From Calonectria ilicicola (taxonomy: Eukaryota > Ascomycota > Sordariomycetes > Hypocreales > Nectriaceae): a stretch of DNA of 64,000 bases. The position numbers and the translations under genes were made by a program. The number at the start of each line of letters is the position of its first letter. The first letter of the stretch is position 1. The stretch spans positions 1,302,001 through 1,366,000 of the forward strand of contig CP085834.1 of the NCBI GenBank assembly GCA_020809705.1. The letters are read 5' to 3'. This document shows, piece after piece, positions 37,587 through 48,974 of this stretch. The notes below the pieces were generated by a model that was not told the DNA's origin, ran no database searches, and saw only the letters and a program-made list of their open reading frames with translations.

Positions 37587-40070
37587 ATGAGCATCATCAG
37601 TTTCCAGGCGGACCAGGGAAATGCAACTGGCCGGCGCAAAGGCGCTTTCCATATCTGGACCGCTGATTCGTTTGGCTCCAGATTAAATGAAAAAGAGACG
37701 ACAAATGCTTGCCGAATGTGCCGCCATCGCAAAGTCAAGTGTGTTGTTGATCAAGCCCAGCCTCAATCTCCATCATCTACACCGCCCCCAGCAACCCCTT
37801 CGTGTCGGCAATGCAAAAATTTGAATCTCGAGTGCCGATGGGATGAGATTGATGGGAGGAAAAGGAAGCGAGCTCGCACTTCCGGCGGTGCGAAGAGCGC
37901 ATCAACAGAAAGTCGACAGCGTGCTACGGCTAATGTCTTACCCGCTCAAACCGTCCCGGAAGATTTGGCAGAACCAAAACGGTCGACCCAGTCATCGCTT
38001 AAAGAAGTTCATACAATTACATCGGATTCAACATGTGCCCCGTCAATTACCATCACTCCCAGGGCAGTGTCGCTCAACTGTGACAGCCCGTTCGACCCCG
38101 AAGACTTGCAGTTCGCGCAACAATTTCTGGAAGGATTTGATCAGTGCGAGGACGCAAGTATATTGCCAGACTGGACTGATGTTGATAATCTCGTCCTTGG
38201 CCTGGAAATTTTCGAGGGCAGTCCTGGATACTCACAAGACAGGTCTGAATGCAGTAAACAGGCGTCTCCCTTGCGCCACAAAACCGGAACCATTCGCCTA
38301 CGATACTATAGAAGACTAGGACCAACAGCTGTTGTACCTGGGATCCGGAGATTGATGGCTGTCGTGACTCCGGGGCGCGACAATGCCAGCGTCTCGGATG
38401 ATGATCCTCCTATATCTGAACACGATCCAGACGTTGGGGCCATATCCAAAACCCCATCACCTATGTCTGGGATGCACGATCCTTTTGCGACAACTTCTCG
38501 TGGGCCCCATCCAAGAATATTATCTCACATTCTCGACGTCTTTTTCGAGAATTTTGGAGAACACTTTCCATTCCTCCACCCCGAAATCCTCGCTGGCCAT
38601 GTCCAAGCAGGTGAAGCGTCAGGCTTTCTCTTGAACTCTATCGCGGGTTTGACCTTGAGGTTTTGTCCAGATGACGGAGAACTTGCAGGGATCGGAGATG
38701 AGGCGAACCCAAAGTGGCGTCGAGGTACCACCTACCTGGAGAAGGCGAAAGAACAGCTTGTCTCACTCATGAATGTCCCGGCTCCGGATCTCGTGTCAGG
38801 TCTTTTGATTCTTGCCTGGGCGGAGCTTGGCAACAATAACGAAACCGGTATGTGCAAGATTAAACAAAGGAATCTTCAAATTGGGAACATTGATCTAACA
38901 AGTAATCAAGGACTGTGGATTCTATCCGGCATGGCAATTCGTATGGCCCAGGACCTAGGCTACCATCGTAATTCTGAGTTGAATCCAGACAAGGGAACGA
39001 ATTTTCACGACCTTTCTCGTCCTAGCCCGGGAGGCAAGATTGTCCTCACAGACGAACAAGCGGTTATACACCAGCAGAAATGTAGACTGGCTGCCTTTTG
39101 GACCACCTTTAATCTAGACGTATATGTGTCGCTGATTACTGGACGGACCCCAACTCTTCGACCGGATGAAATTGAGGTTGATCTTCCAACGCCCCATGAT
39201 ATGAAACTAACACAACTTGACTACGACCAAGCAATAACACCTAAAAACATGATATTCCCAGAGACTGTAGCCATGATGATGCGATTTTCCTATGCTCTGG
39301 AAGCATTGAATCGACCGACACGCACTAGAATCTGGGACGATATGGATCCACTTGGGAATCAAGGTAGTCAAAACAACGCATCTCGAATTAAAACCTGCCT
39401 CTCCCGGATTGTCCAAAACTACAAAGCTCTACCTCATGAGCTAGCTTTCAGTATCACGAGTTACAAAGCCGCAGCCGAGTGCAATCATGCAGGGTTATTT
39501 CTAACTCTCCACATTTTTTACTACACATTTGTTCTTCTGTTATCAAGCGGTCGGAACATCTCAAGTGGCCCGCCGCAGTCCATGAATTTGTCCATTGATG
39601 AACAGGAGGTTTCAGAACGCTCTCGCGAAGATGAGGAACAGTCACGAACAAATATGATAGCCTGTCAAAAAATGGTCCAAACACTCGTGGTTGCGGATCT
39701 TGTTGACAAAAAAGGCCATATCGCATCACCTTTTACGAATCACTGCTTTTACGTGGCAGCTTCCTCAATCCTGCAGAACATCCAGTCACAATCACACTCA
39801 GCAAGATCCCTTTCATGTGATTTACTTGATTCAACAGCGACAAGCGACTACGAATTTTTAAAAAGCAAGCTTGAAGAGCAGGCAGCGTACTATGGGGCCA
39901 TTGGCAGTGTCGTGGCGGCTCTTAATCGACAGGAAAAATCTCAAATTCGAATTCGGGACAAAGTAGAGGGGAGCACAGATGATGAAGATGATACTTGTCC
40001 GATTAGAGTTGATGGTTTTGGGGATCCGGGCATGATTCATAGATACACTATACCTCGGGATGTAGCGTGA
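37587..40070 (+). CDS. Zn2Cys6 transcription factor with fungal_trans domain
   Basis: Two exons, 37587-38847 and 38911-40070, give 806 residues. The 63-bp intron is a multiple of three without a stop, so it would be missed by frame reading alone; it has GTATGT, a CTAACA branch site and CAAG acceptor, and its removal joins the conserved GLWILSGMAIRMAQDLGYHR block. The zinc cluster is Cys42, 45, 52, 73, 76 and 83, with an unusually long 20-residue loop between the third and fourth Cys. A basic linker RKRKRARTSGG follows. The middle homology region (about 310-560) contains PFLHPEILAG and LAAFWTTFNLDVYVSLITGRTP. It should be a nuclear sequence-specific regulator. Its targets are unknown; the glucan lyase/AUDH pair upstream is one possibility by proximity only. 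Confidence 0.88.
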   Translation: MSIISFQADQGNATGRRKGAFHIWTADSFGSRLNEKETTNACRMCRHRKVKCVVDQAQPQSPSSTPPPATPSCRQCKNLNLECRWDEIDGRKRKRARTSGGAKSASTESRQRATANVLPAQTVPEDLAEPKRSTQSSLKEVHTITSDSTCAPSITITPRAVSLNCDSPFDPEDLQFAQQFLEGFDQCEDASILPDWTDVDNLVLGLEIFEGSPGYSQDRSECSKQASPLRHKTGTIRLRYYRRLGPTAVVPGIRRLMAVVTPGRDNASVSDDDPPISEHDPDVGAISKTPSPMSGMHDPFATTSRGPHPRILSHILDVFFENFGEHFPFLHPEILAGHVQAGEASGFLLNSIAGLTLRFCPDDGELAGIGDEANPKWRRGTTYLEKAKEQLVSLMNVPAPDLVSGLLILAWAELGNNNETGMCKIKQRNLQIGNIDLTSNQGLWILSGMAIRMAQDLGYHRNSELNPDKGTNFHDLSRPSPGGKIVLTDEQAVIHQQKCRLAAFWTTFNLDVYVSLITGRTPTLRPDEIEVDLPTPHDMKLTQLDYDQAITPKNMIFPETVAMMMRFSYALEALNRPTRTRIWDDMDPLGNQGSQNNASRIKTCLSRIVQNYKALPHELAFSITSYKAAAECNHAGLFLTLHIFYYTFVLLLSSGRNISSGPPQSMNLSIDEQEVSERSREDEEQSRTNMIACQKMVQTLVVADLVDKKGHIASPFTNHCFYVAASSILQNIQSQSHSARSLSCDLLDSTATSDYEFLKSKLEEQAAYYGAIGSVVAALNRQEKSQIRIRDKVEGSTDDEDDTCPIRVDGFGDPGMIHRYTIPRDVA

Positions 40071-40925
40071 TGAAAATGATGAAACCGGTTTATTCCAATC
40101 ATCTTACATCCCCATACATTTCTCCTGCTCATAATGATTTCCTATAGATATCCCTCAGAAAGCAAGCCTCTGGTAAGTTGGGGCTGATGTTTAAATCCTC
40201 TCACACCAGTTCAACTCTATCCAGGCTAGGCAGGGAAGATGAAGTAGTGTAAATCTCCGCTATGGCTCTTCCTAGGGGATGCATGCAAACAGCTCAACCT
40301 AGGATATGATGGATACACGATGAAAGACTCAACTAACTCTTATTACCAAGATTCCCAAGATTCCCAAGATTCCCAGCTGCACTGCAATTTTAGCATCACA
40401 TAAGCAAGCCCTTAAAAGTTGCACTTGTTTCACTGCAGTTTTAGCGCGAGAAGGGCAGGTCCGGCAAGAGACGATGCGTCGACCGCTAATACCAATGCCG
40501 GGAATCAACTCAATGACAAACTTTCGCAACACCAGCAACCCACAAAAATGAAACCCATATGATCACATTTGTGCTGTTCGCATTGAGGCTACTTTGTGGA
40601 TATGATAAACTCTGACATCATGTAATTGACCCCAGCCTCAACAACATGAACACATTGGGAAATGCATATAGATGCAAACTGGACTGCGTTTTTTCCAGTC
40701 GTAAGAAGAATGAGGCTGGCCAGACATCTTGGTAGCCTGAGCCCGATTGTGAGAATGGACAGGGATTATGGCAACGTTGGTGGGCCCTGAAATTAACCTT
40801 GGTGGCACGGAGCCATCACTCCGTGACCTTTTGATTGTCCGCTGACTCATCATCACTCAAGTTATGTCTGTGCCTCCTTGCGGTGCCATCTTTCGACCCC
40901 AAAGTTTGCGGAATACACCATCACT
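40071..40925. other. Intergenic region, about 850 bp
   Basis: No gene recognised. It contains a small tandem repeat at 40347-40375, listed separately. Confidence 0.5.
40347..40375. repeat. Triple 9-bp tandem repeat
   Basis: Three exact copies of CAAGATTCC followed by a partial CAG. Too short for a satellite; probably slippage. Confidence 0.75.
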
Positions 40926-42685
40926 ATGACAAGAGTCAAGTCAAACCAGCGAAAAAGAATTTGGGCCCCAAAGAGCAGATTGGGATGCGGCACATGTAGG
41001 CGAGTAGTCCCTAATCTGCCCAAGTTAACATGACGCTAATTTAATATAGAAGTACCAAGATCCGTGTCTGATTGTACTTGGCCTCGGCTAACTGTTTATT
41101 GGCTCAGCGAGACGCGTCAAATGCGACGAAACTCACCCAATTTGTTTAAAATGTACGCTGCCTTAAAACTCCCACGTAATGAAAGATTCTCATCGGAAAT
41201 AGGCTCTCGAGGCGGCTATAAATGTGAAGGTTTTTCAGGAACGCAGCTGGTGCCATCAACATTACCAACCTCTATCCATGTCTCATTTCCGTTTAACTCT
41301 TCCGAAGATGCGAAGGCATTAGCATTTTTTCAACAAAATGGAATTTCAATGTTGTCGAATGGCTTTTATTGCGACTTTTGGGGGCGATTAGTCATGCAAA
41401 CTGCTCTGACAAATGCCTCTATTTTTCGATCCGTCGTGTCTCTAGGTATCCTCCTGGAAGACATTTCCAGTTGGCAAATGAATTGGTCTCAAGGTTTGGA
41501 AGCTCCCTTGAATGAAAAGACTTGGCTAGCACGCAAGAATTATGGCATTGCACTGAGGGAGCTGTCAAGCCAGCTGCATCAATACGACTCTATGAATGTT
41601 ATCTCATTGACCTCCTGTCTTATCTTTTCCTGCATCGAGGTTCGTGTACCCTTTCCTTCATGCGCATGCAAGATATAAATCTAACACATCTGCCAAGTCT
41701 TTACTTGGTAATGTAGCCAGTTCTTCAAACTTGACTAAGACTGGATTAAAGATGTTGAGTCAAGCAGAGTCTGCAAATATAGACCCTGAATCTCATGGGC
41801 CTTTTCGGGGCTTCTTGCTTGCCTTGGTGAGAGTAGACTCTTTTATGATTCAGGTATAACATGATACCCTGTAGTTCCAACATGCCTCTAACTGCAAATT
41901 AGTTTCAGCGCATTCATGCTCCCGCATACCAACCGCCGTCCATTTTTCAATCAAATCTTTCAATCCCTTCCAAATTTTCCAATCTCGACGAGGCGGCTGC
42001 GTATTTAGATGCTTTGATTAACGTTTTAAATTACCAACAAAAAGACACAGAAGATTCCCTCTTGGTTTGGCCAAGTGGAATCGTCTTTTGTCGTGATTTG
42101 TATCGTCGATGGAATGAATCCTTTCATCAACTGCAAGAGGCAGCAATCCCAACACTTTCGGTTTTGGAAAAAAGGAAACTGCGCATCTGTCAGATCCGGA
42201 GCTTGGACACATATCTCAATCTCCACGGACCTCAGGGAGATGCACCAGAATGTGGGTGGGATGATCATGCGGAGTCCTTCAAAACTTTACTATCATACGC
42301 TTCCGAAATGTCCGGCTCAAACTCAACAACTCAGGCCACTACTTCATTCTCACCGGGTGGTGGCATTTTATTTCCACTTGTTAGGCTAGTTTTAAGATGC
42401 CGGGATCCATACATCCGAAGAAAGTCGATGTCCTTGCTCAGCCGACAGTCTCGCGCTGAAGGGTCCCTTTTGGGCCCTGTTGCAGCAAGGATTATGACAA
42501 AGATTGTGGCCATCGAGGAAAGGGGTCTCGGGGTAATCGCTACAAGCTCCGATGTGCCCGAAAGGTCTCGCATTAAACCTGTTGCGGTGACACTTCGTGG
42601 CAAGGATAACGGGATTTCAATTTCATATTCACGCTTGGCAGGCCCGGATGTGCAGTCACGGGTGACAGTGTGTGAGACGCTTTAA
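40926..42685 (+). pseudogene. Zn2Cys6-type regulator with degenerate zinc cluster (possible pseudogene)
   Basis: The start at 40926 encodes a classic N-terminus ending SRLGCGTCR, the first two cysteines of a zinc cluster, cut by an intron at 41000. The body then runs through 41639, 41698-41853 and 41903-42685 with good introns and resembles the fungal_trans_2 (DUF3468-like) region, including SLTSCLIFSCIE and GLKMLSQAES. The join into exon 2 is the problem. The donor would be GC type (GCGAGT), and the best acceptor at 41049 leads to a TGA within seven codons. An acceptor at 41059 opens the frame, but cysteines four to six of the cluster are then absent. Either the DNA-binding part has decayed, or this is an intact protein that no longer binds zinc. 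I favour decay. Confidence 0.55.
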
Positions 42686-43185
42686 TATGTCAGCGGACAC
42701 ATCGGGATAATTGATGGTTGTTTCACCAAGTTTCTATGACATTGAAAATCGATCTCCGTGTTCCCTGCATCAGGCGAGGCAAGTTGCCGAGACGCACAGC
42801 CCCACTGTGAGATGAGAGACAGGGACCGAACGATGCAGCCAATCGGATGCCCATTTTCAAGACATAAATGCCCACAATTGTCTCCACAAGCGCGGTTTAT
42901 GCATAGAGTTAGCAACAGGAAATCCACGGTGTAGTTCAATCTGCCGAGTGGGTGGAGAAGTTCTGATCATTACTCCGGAAACTTGACCGTCGGTGATGTT
43001 TTGCGGTGTTGAGAAACCCGTGCGTTCAAAGCGTACATCCGGGTGGTGTCTTGGGCCGGATATACATGTATATATATATATGTGCCGTTTGCGCACCCTT
43101 AGACAAGTATTCTTTCAAGTCATAGAATATTACCCTGGAAAACATTCAGTACTTAGGCTGTGCATTTCTTTCTTCAGTCGTTACC
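42686..43185. promoter_or_regulatory. Upstream region of the CocE/NonD hydrolase
   Basis: A 500 bp region without a gene. A TATA-like run of alternating TA (43061-43081) lies about 105 bp before the hydrolase ATG and is a good core-promoter candidate. Confidence 0.5.
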
Positions 43186-45138
43186 ATGCAGCCTAAATCT
43201 TGGTGGTCTCGTCTTCTTTCATCCCCCATCACCGTTGGGACGTATCTCTTAATACTTTGCGCACCGCTTGCCAGCGGAGAAGGTGGTGAAATCGCACAAG
43301 GAAGTTTGAAGATATATGGCGATGATGCGTATCCTGTCCCGTTCCGACGACTTCTCCCCGTTGATGCTCCGCGAGCTCGGTATCCAGGATTCAAGCCGGA
43401 GACCCTCATCCTGAAGGCCGGAACTATTCGACGAGAAGGCGCCAAGGAATTACCTTGCGATATCATATTTGAGCGAGATGTTGCCCTGTCGCTTCGTGAT
43501 GGAACAGTGATTTACACGGACATCTTTAGGCCAGTAACCAATGAGACTGTGCCGGCATTGGTGGCTTGGAGTCCTTACGGCAAGGAAATCGGTGGTCAGT
43601 GGCTCGATGACACGACAAACAGGACCAACGTGCCTCTTTCACTAGTTTCCGAGCTGCAAAAGTTCGAGGCCCCTGATCCGGCCTATTGGGTCAACCAGGG
43701 CTATGCCATATTGAATCCGGATGCCCGCGGAGCTTACTCATCAGAGGGCAATATCACATACTGGGGCAGACAACTGGCTGAGGATGGTTATGACTTCATC
43801 GAGTGGGCTGCCGAGCAGCCATGGAGTTCGGGAAAGATTGGCATGTCGGGCAACTCATTCCTTGGAATTTCCCAATGGTACATTGCCTCAGAGAAACCCC
43901 CCCATCTGACCGCTATTGCCCCCTGGGAGGGTGCAACTGATCTGTATCGAGGCGGCACAAACCCTGGCGGTGTCCCCAGTGTAGCTTTCCAGGAGGCAAT
44001 CATGACTACCTTTTCCGGTCACAATTTTGTTGAGGATATTTCACGGATGCTTGTCAACCAAGGTCTTATGAACAAGTATTGGCAGGATAAGATTCCAAAC
44101 GTCGACCAAATAACCATCCCTGCCTACGTCGTGGCAAGTTACACGAACGCTGTTCACACTCTTGGTACATTCGATGGATACCGCCGTTGTTCTTCAGCTG
44201 AGAAGTGGCTACGCGTTCACAATACCCAAGAGTGGGAAGACTACTATGACCCACAGTATGTTGCCGAACTTACACAATTTTTCGACCACTATTTGAAGGA
44301 CAAGTCCAATGACTGGGAGTCCACCCCTCGACTTAGGATCTCCGTCTTGGACCCGGGTTCCCAGGATACTGTGGACCGAGTTGTCTCTGACTGGCCGGTG
44401 CCTGACTTGACTAATAAAACTTACTACCTACAAGCCGACGGTAACTTGGCTGAGGATAAGCCTAGCTCGAGCGGCTCGCTCTCATACAATGTCGAGGAGC
44501 ATCCCGAGGGGATTACTCTCAATTATACAGTTCCTGATCTGACAGAAATTATTGGATACATGAAACTCCGACTTTGGGTCTCGACAGATGGATCCTCCGA
44601 CATGGATCTTAGCGTATCGGTTGAGAAACGAGCTGCGGATGGTACTCCTTATACCACCACCTCTTCAAGTGAATCCAGTGGCACAATCGCCGCTTCCGGC
44701 ACTTTGCGCGTGTCTCACCGGGCTTTAGATTCCAAGAGATCAACTGCCTTTGAACCATATCATCCACATGACAATGAAGACCTGCTGGAGAAGGGAGAGA
44801 TTGTCCCAATTGAAATCGGTCTTTGGCCAATGGCATTACGATTCCACCCTGGGGAACGATTGGCGCTGACTATCGCCCCGAAAGTAATTGCATCTGCGGA
44901 AATGGACATGGGTTGGGGAACGTCCATCATCCCTGTTCCCGAAAATGGAGGCACTTTTGCCCCTGGGGAAAATGTGACGCTCATCCAGCTTGGTGGCGCC
45001 CTCGATTCAAACCCTGATTTTGTTAATGAGCAAAGGGTTGAGACACCAAAGGCTAGGAATAATGGAACTCATTTCATCCATTTTGGAGGGGAGTACGATA
45101 GCTTTTTGCTAGTGCCAGCCAACATTACCTGTAACTAA
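43186..45138 (+). CDS. Secreted CocE/NonD-family hydrolase (S15 X-Pro dipeptidyl-peptidase-like)
   Basis: An intronless 650-residue protein. The N-terminus has a hydrophobic stretch (about 17-34, TVGTYLLILCAPLASG) that looks like a signal peptide. The alpha/beta-hydrolase part (about 95-380) has the nucleophile elbow GMSGNSFLG, with Ser in the GNSFLG motif, and the entry block VALSLRDGTVIYTDIFRP. A likely catalytic His is in RVHNTQEWEDYYD and an Asp in LGTFDGYRR. The C-terminal beta-jellyroll (PepX_C-like, about 410-640) includes IGYMKLRLWVS and LRFHPGERLALTI. Known relatives hydrolyse cocaine-type esters, cephalosporin-type amides or X-Pro peptides; the substrate here is not predictable. Several NxT/S sequons fit secretion. 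Confidence 0.88.
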   Translation: MQPKSWWSRLLSSPITVGTYLLILCAPLASGEGGEIAQGSLKIYGDDAYPVPFRRLLPVDAPRARYPGFKPETLILKAGTIRREGAKELPCDIIFERDVALSLRDGTVIYTDIFRPVTNETVPALVAWSPYGKEIGGQWLDDTTNRTNVPLSLVSELQKFEAPDPAYWVNQGYAILNPDARGAYSSEGNITYWGRQLAEDGYDFIEWAAEQPWSSGKIGMSGNSFLGISQWYIASEKPPHLTAIAPWEGATDLYRGGTNPGGVPSVAFQEAIMTTFSGHNFVEDISRMLVNQGLMNKYWQDKIPNVDQITIPAYVVASYTNAVHTLGTFDGYRRCSSAEKWLRVHNTQEWEDYYDPQYVAELTQFFDHYLKDKSNDWESTPRLRISVLDPGSQDTVDRVVSDWPVPDLTNKTYYLQADGNLAEDKPSSSGSLSYNVEEHPEGITLNYTVPDLTEIIGYMKLRLWVSTDGSSDMDLSVSVEKRAADGTPYTTTSSSESSGTIAASGTLRVSHRALDSKRSTAFEPYHPHDNEDLLEKGEIVPIEIGLWPMALRFHPGERLALTIAPKVIASAEMDMGWGTSIIPVPENGGTFAPGENVTLIQLGGALDSNPDFVNEQRVETPKARNNGTHFIHFGGEYDSFLLVPANITCN

Positions 45139-45486
45139 GGCTCCTCTCAGAAGAAATCAGAGCAACTGGGAAGCTATTCACAAACCTCTTGCCAAATTAT
45201 CCAACATATATAGATCATTGATATACTTCATTTCCTTTTTAGATAGGTACTATCTAAGCTTACTTAATCATTATCTTGAAGTCTCAGCATTATACTTTCG
45301 TCCATTTTTGTAATACTTTTATTGACAGACATGTATTTGTATTTCACAGATGCAATGGAAGATTGAGCTCAGTTGCAGAGCGATAACACCTACCCAGTAA
45401 AAGTTGATGGCTTTAGGAATCTAAGAACAATACATAAAACAGCTTGGGGTGCAGTATTTTAATACAAGCTATTTATGTCATTTTGA
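45139..45486. other. Convergent intergenic region
   Basis: About 350 bp of A+T-rich sequence between the convergent hydrolase and subtilase stops. Likely 3' untranslated sequence; nothing else seen. Confidence 0.5.
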
Positions 45487-48400
45487 TTAAATAGCGTCCT
45501 CATACATATCTTCCAATAGTCTCTCAATTGTACCCCGTATCCACTCTCGTTGCTTCTGTCGCATTTCACTCATTGAGCTACCATCAGAAGACTTGTAATT
45601 GTCCTTCAGAATGCGCCATGGGCAAATGCATGCATACTGACCATCTGACTTTGCCATCTTTCCCAGCACTTTTATCATTCCTTGCATCTCTTTCACCTGC
45701 AAAATGGTGGCCCTTTGTGCTTCTTGCCTTGAAAAGTCTAGTAGCATCGCTGCCAGCCCCGCCGCTATTGAGGTTGAGAACGAAGTTCCTCGGAGCAGCT
45801 TCTCTCCTTCCATAACTTCGATGTCCTCGCCGAAAATCGCAAAGCTGTACGGACGGTTACCGGGAGATGGGTTCAGCGACCTCGATTCGCGGATGCCGGC
45901 ATTGGTGGAGAAGATGCCAAAAACCTGGTCGCTTCGTTTCGCAGGGAAATAAATCGGATCTATGTTGCGCCCATTTGAAGCAGCTGAGAAGACTAGAATT
46001 TGCTTCCCACGAGCCCTACCTATGGCTTCGGTAATGAGAGGCTGGTCTTCTTTGAAACCCAAGGCCATAGTTATAATGTCCACGCCGTGGTCGACAGCCC
46101 AATCGATAGCCTAAAGTTAGATGTCAATAATTATTTGTGATCTGGATCATAACGCGTTACTTCCGGGACACCGCACCTTCACTACATTTTCCACTTCTTT
46201 GAAAGTAGCACTGTTTGTCTGTAACACTCTGGCCAAGTACAGGTTCGCGTTAGGGCATGTCTTTATTATGAGAGATACCGCGGTAGAACCGTGGCCTGTT
46301 TCATCAAGCGCGTGCTTTCCGTCATCCGTTCCAACGTAGTCCACATAGTCTTTAATAAGGCCATAGTCTCGGTAATAATCGTAGTCGTTCACATTTATAC
46401 CAGTATCTAGCACAGCGATCTTGATTGGTTCGTATTCAGTTCCCCTCTCGCCGGTTTGCGGCTGAAGGACATCTTTTAGCTCCTCATATTGCTGAAACCA
46501 TACGCGCGATTGTCGCCGCAATCTGATTTGATTTAGAAGAATTTCTTATGTGAAGGCATCTTTTAGGTTACTTACTCGTCATCTTGACTCATTTTAGGTG
46601 TCTCATGTGCTTGAGGTGCCGATTGAACTAAAATGTGTGGTGAGACAATATTTCGCGGAGACATGACGGGAGCGGTATCTGATAACTTGTAAAGCGCTTT
46701 GACAACGTTCGGGTGTGGGTAGTTTTCAACCCAATCTTGCAGAGGCTTGACAATGTCTGTGTAAATAACAGCTCTCAATGCGTTTTGAATGTGAATATCT
46801 GAGCTATTGTGCTTCTCCGCACTGAATGTTGCGTTAAGTCGCCTCGCAAGCTCCCCCGCTCGGATGCACATGGGCAGAACTTTGTGCAGTGGTGAATGAG
46901 CAAGGATGTCTGATAGCACATACGACGGGTGCTGTTCATCAACCAGATTCTTGCCAATTTTATAATAGGTGTTGATATTGATTGGCCCGGAATGGATGTT
47001 AGCCTCCTCCAAATATGTTTCCATCGAGGTTTCCGTTTCAAGTTCCAGTAGCAGTAAGCCAAGAGCCAGCATTTTTGGCATGTCATGAATGACAGTTGTT
47101 GGTACCACATCTCCTTCATTTTTTGAGCTAGTATCCGACTCACTAAATCGCATCACCAACATGGGTTCGTTGATAAATACCCCATGAGTGTTACTTCGCT
47201 CTTCGTAGAGAAAATGAACGTTGTCTTTGCTTAAGCCTTGCCCAATCAATTCTGAATCGTAGAATTGCCACGTGGCTTTGGCGAGAAGTAGGGCCAATAT
47301 CGACTTCATTTTCCCGGTAAACTTGGCGTTTTTCTTGTCGAGGAGAGCAGCAAGAGATATTGATGGCTGGTTCAATAGCCAATTACGGCTTGTATCCCTG
47401 ACCTCCGGTGATGAGAATTTGTTGTTTTGAACTGGAAAGACTAGTTGTGCCTGGATTCGTCCGCTGATATTGGTACAAAAATTGCTGCAGGTAATGTGGG
47501 CATTAGCAGCTCGGGATCGATCTAGTGGGTGGGTTCTGTCGTCTTCAAATCGTCTATGGCAAAGTTAGCCGCCGCTATCGATGCCATTCTATGATGTTAT
47601 CATACACTTTAGGCGCCCTTGAAGTTTTTTGGTGGCGTATTTGAATGCAAGCTTCCTGCCAATGACACTGCCCTGCATGGGGGTGATCAAAGAAAAGTAC
47701 GCCGAATTCAGCAGTCGCATCATCAGTAATCATGCTTCTATAGGCATTTAGTCTAATATTAGTTAATATATCCCCGCAAGATCCTTCAATATCGCATGAC
47801 CGATACTGTCTGAGAGTACTGCAAAGGCATTTGATGTCATCGTCAAGGTCATGAGCTTTTGACAGAAGAGACGCGGCTGGCGAAGTGGATGAAGTCCCAG
47901 GAGTCGCATCAGAAGCCTCATATTTTGAATTCTTTCCCGAAAATCCTTCCAGCTTCTGTAAGAGCTGAAACTGGAGGTTTTGATTATCATCCTTCGCTGC
48001 AAAGTTTCTCAGGCATTCAGTTGCTCTGCGTTTTCCATCTTGAAGGCTTCTCAGTGTCGGCCAGCGATTAGCAGAATTCCGAACATCTTGTCGCGATGGT
48101 CGAGGCCACTGCAGCCATGCAGTTAGTTTGGGATAGTTTAAAGACGATTTTTGTCTGGAGGTTTGGATCGAAAGAAGGCTTGAAAGAGGGAGGCTGTAGT
48201 GTAGGGATAATTTTCTCATCCGAAACAGAATTTCACAATGGTTGGTCTTGAACATACCACGCAAAGCCTCTCAAGGTTATTAAGAAGACCTTCCACTTTT
48301 TTTAGTCGCACGTCTTGCTCTTGATGCTGTTTCTGTAGATGAGACTTTACAGTCCAAAGCACACTTTCAAGTGTTCTGCAAAACTGTGAAGCTCTACAAG

Positions 48401-48545
48401 AAGCCTTCTGTATTGATTTAGAAATCCCAACCAGTTGATCGATAGTTTCGATCGCAAATAAGCACAGCTCCTCGGGACTGGAACAAAGCCCCGGTGGTTG
48501 CGTTGTTGATACACGCCTCCCTCTCTGGGACAATGTCAATGACAT
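45487..48545 (-). CDS. Subtilisin-like (S8) protease with DUF7580-like N-terminal region; het-Q2-type
   Basis: Five exons, in transcript order 48545-48258, 48108-47606, 47553-46576, 46522-46177 and 46110-45487, give 912 residues with all phases consistent. The long N-terminal part (about 1-585) has no signal peptide. It includes helical segments and a fungal DUF7580-like block with TWQFYDSELIGQ and VHFLYEE, then VIHDMPKMLALGLLLLELE. The C-terminal subtilase domain has Asp629 (VLDTG), His667 (ETGHGS), Asn751 (SAASNGRN) and Ser815 (RGTSFST), a complete triad with its oxyanion Asn. In Podospora the subtilase HET-Q2 is a cytosolic protease that cleaves and activates the gasdermin HET-Q1. Here a gasdermin-like gene lies 430 bp upstream on the same strand. 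The start is the first ATG in frame; the open frame runs farther upstream without one. Confidence 0.87.
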
Positions 48546-48974
48546 GATCAGGCCGCATTCAATAGAATTTTGAGGAGTGATGAGAACGATGGTTGGCTGA
48601 CGCTGAGGGGTTAAACCATAGGCAGCGCTTAGCCGCACGTCATCCTGGTTGCACTAAAGATGTGCGGCTGCTATCTCACGTGATGAGTATTTCTCACGCC
48701 AAGATGGCAGTCTTGTGTGCAATAGCACAGATTAAATTGATGTTATCCTATTCTTTAATTTTTATCATGTTAGATCACATGCAACTTGCAACATTTTATC
48801 TTGATGAGCTCCGTAAATATTCCAATTTTTTGTTGGAGGTGAGCGCATTTAGAGACTCCACAAAGGCTAGATATCTGGCAGAAATTCTTATCGCAACCAA
48901 TGCACGGGTTCAGTTCACTAAATATTTCCAACTTAATTATAAGGGAGAGAGAGATGACAGCGGATTACAGGTCA
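48546..48974. promoter_or_regulatory. Region between gasdermin-like and subtilase genes
   Basis: A 429 bp tandem spacer that must contain the gasdermin 3' end and the subtilase promoter. No further gene seen. Confidence 0.45.

Noticed and set aside
48546..48638. N-terminal extension of the subtilase
   Set aside because: It would start from GTG; the first ATG is at 48543-48545.
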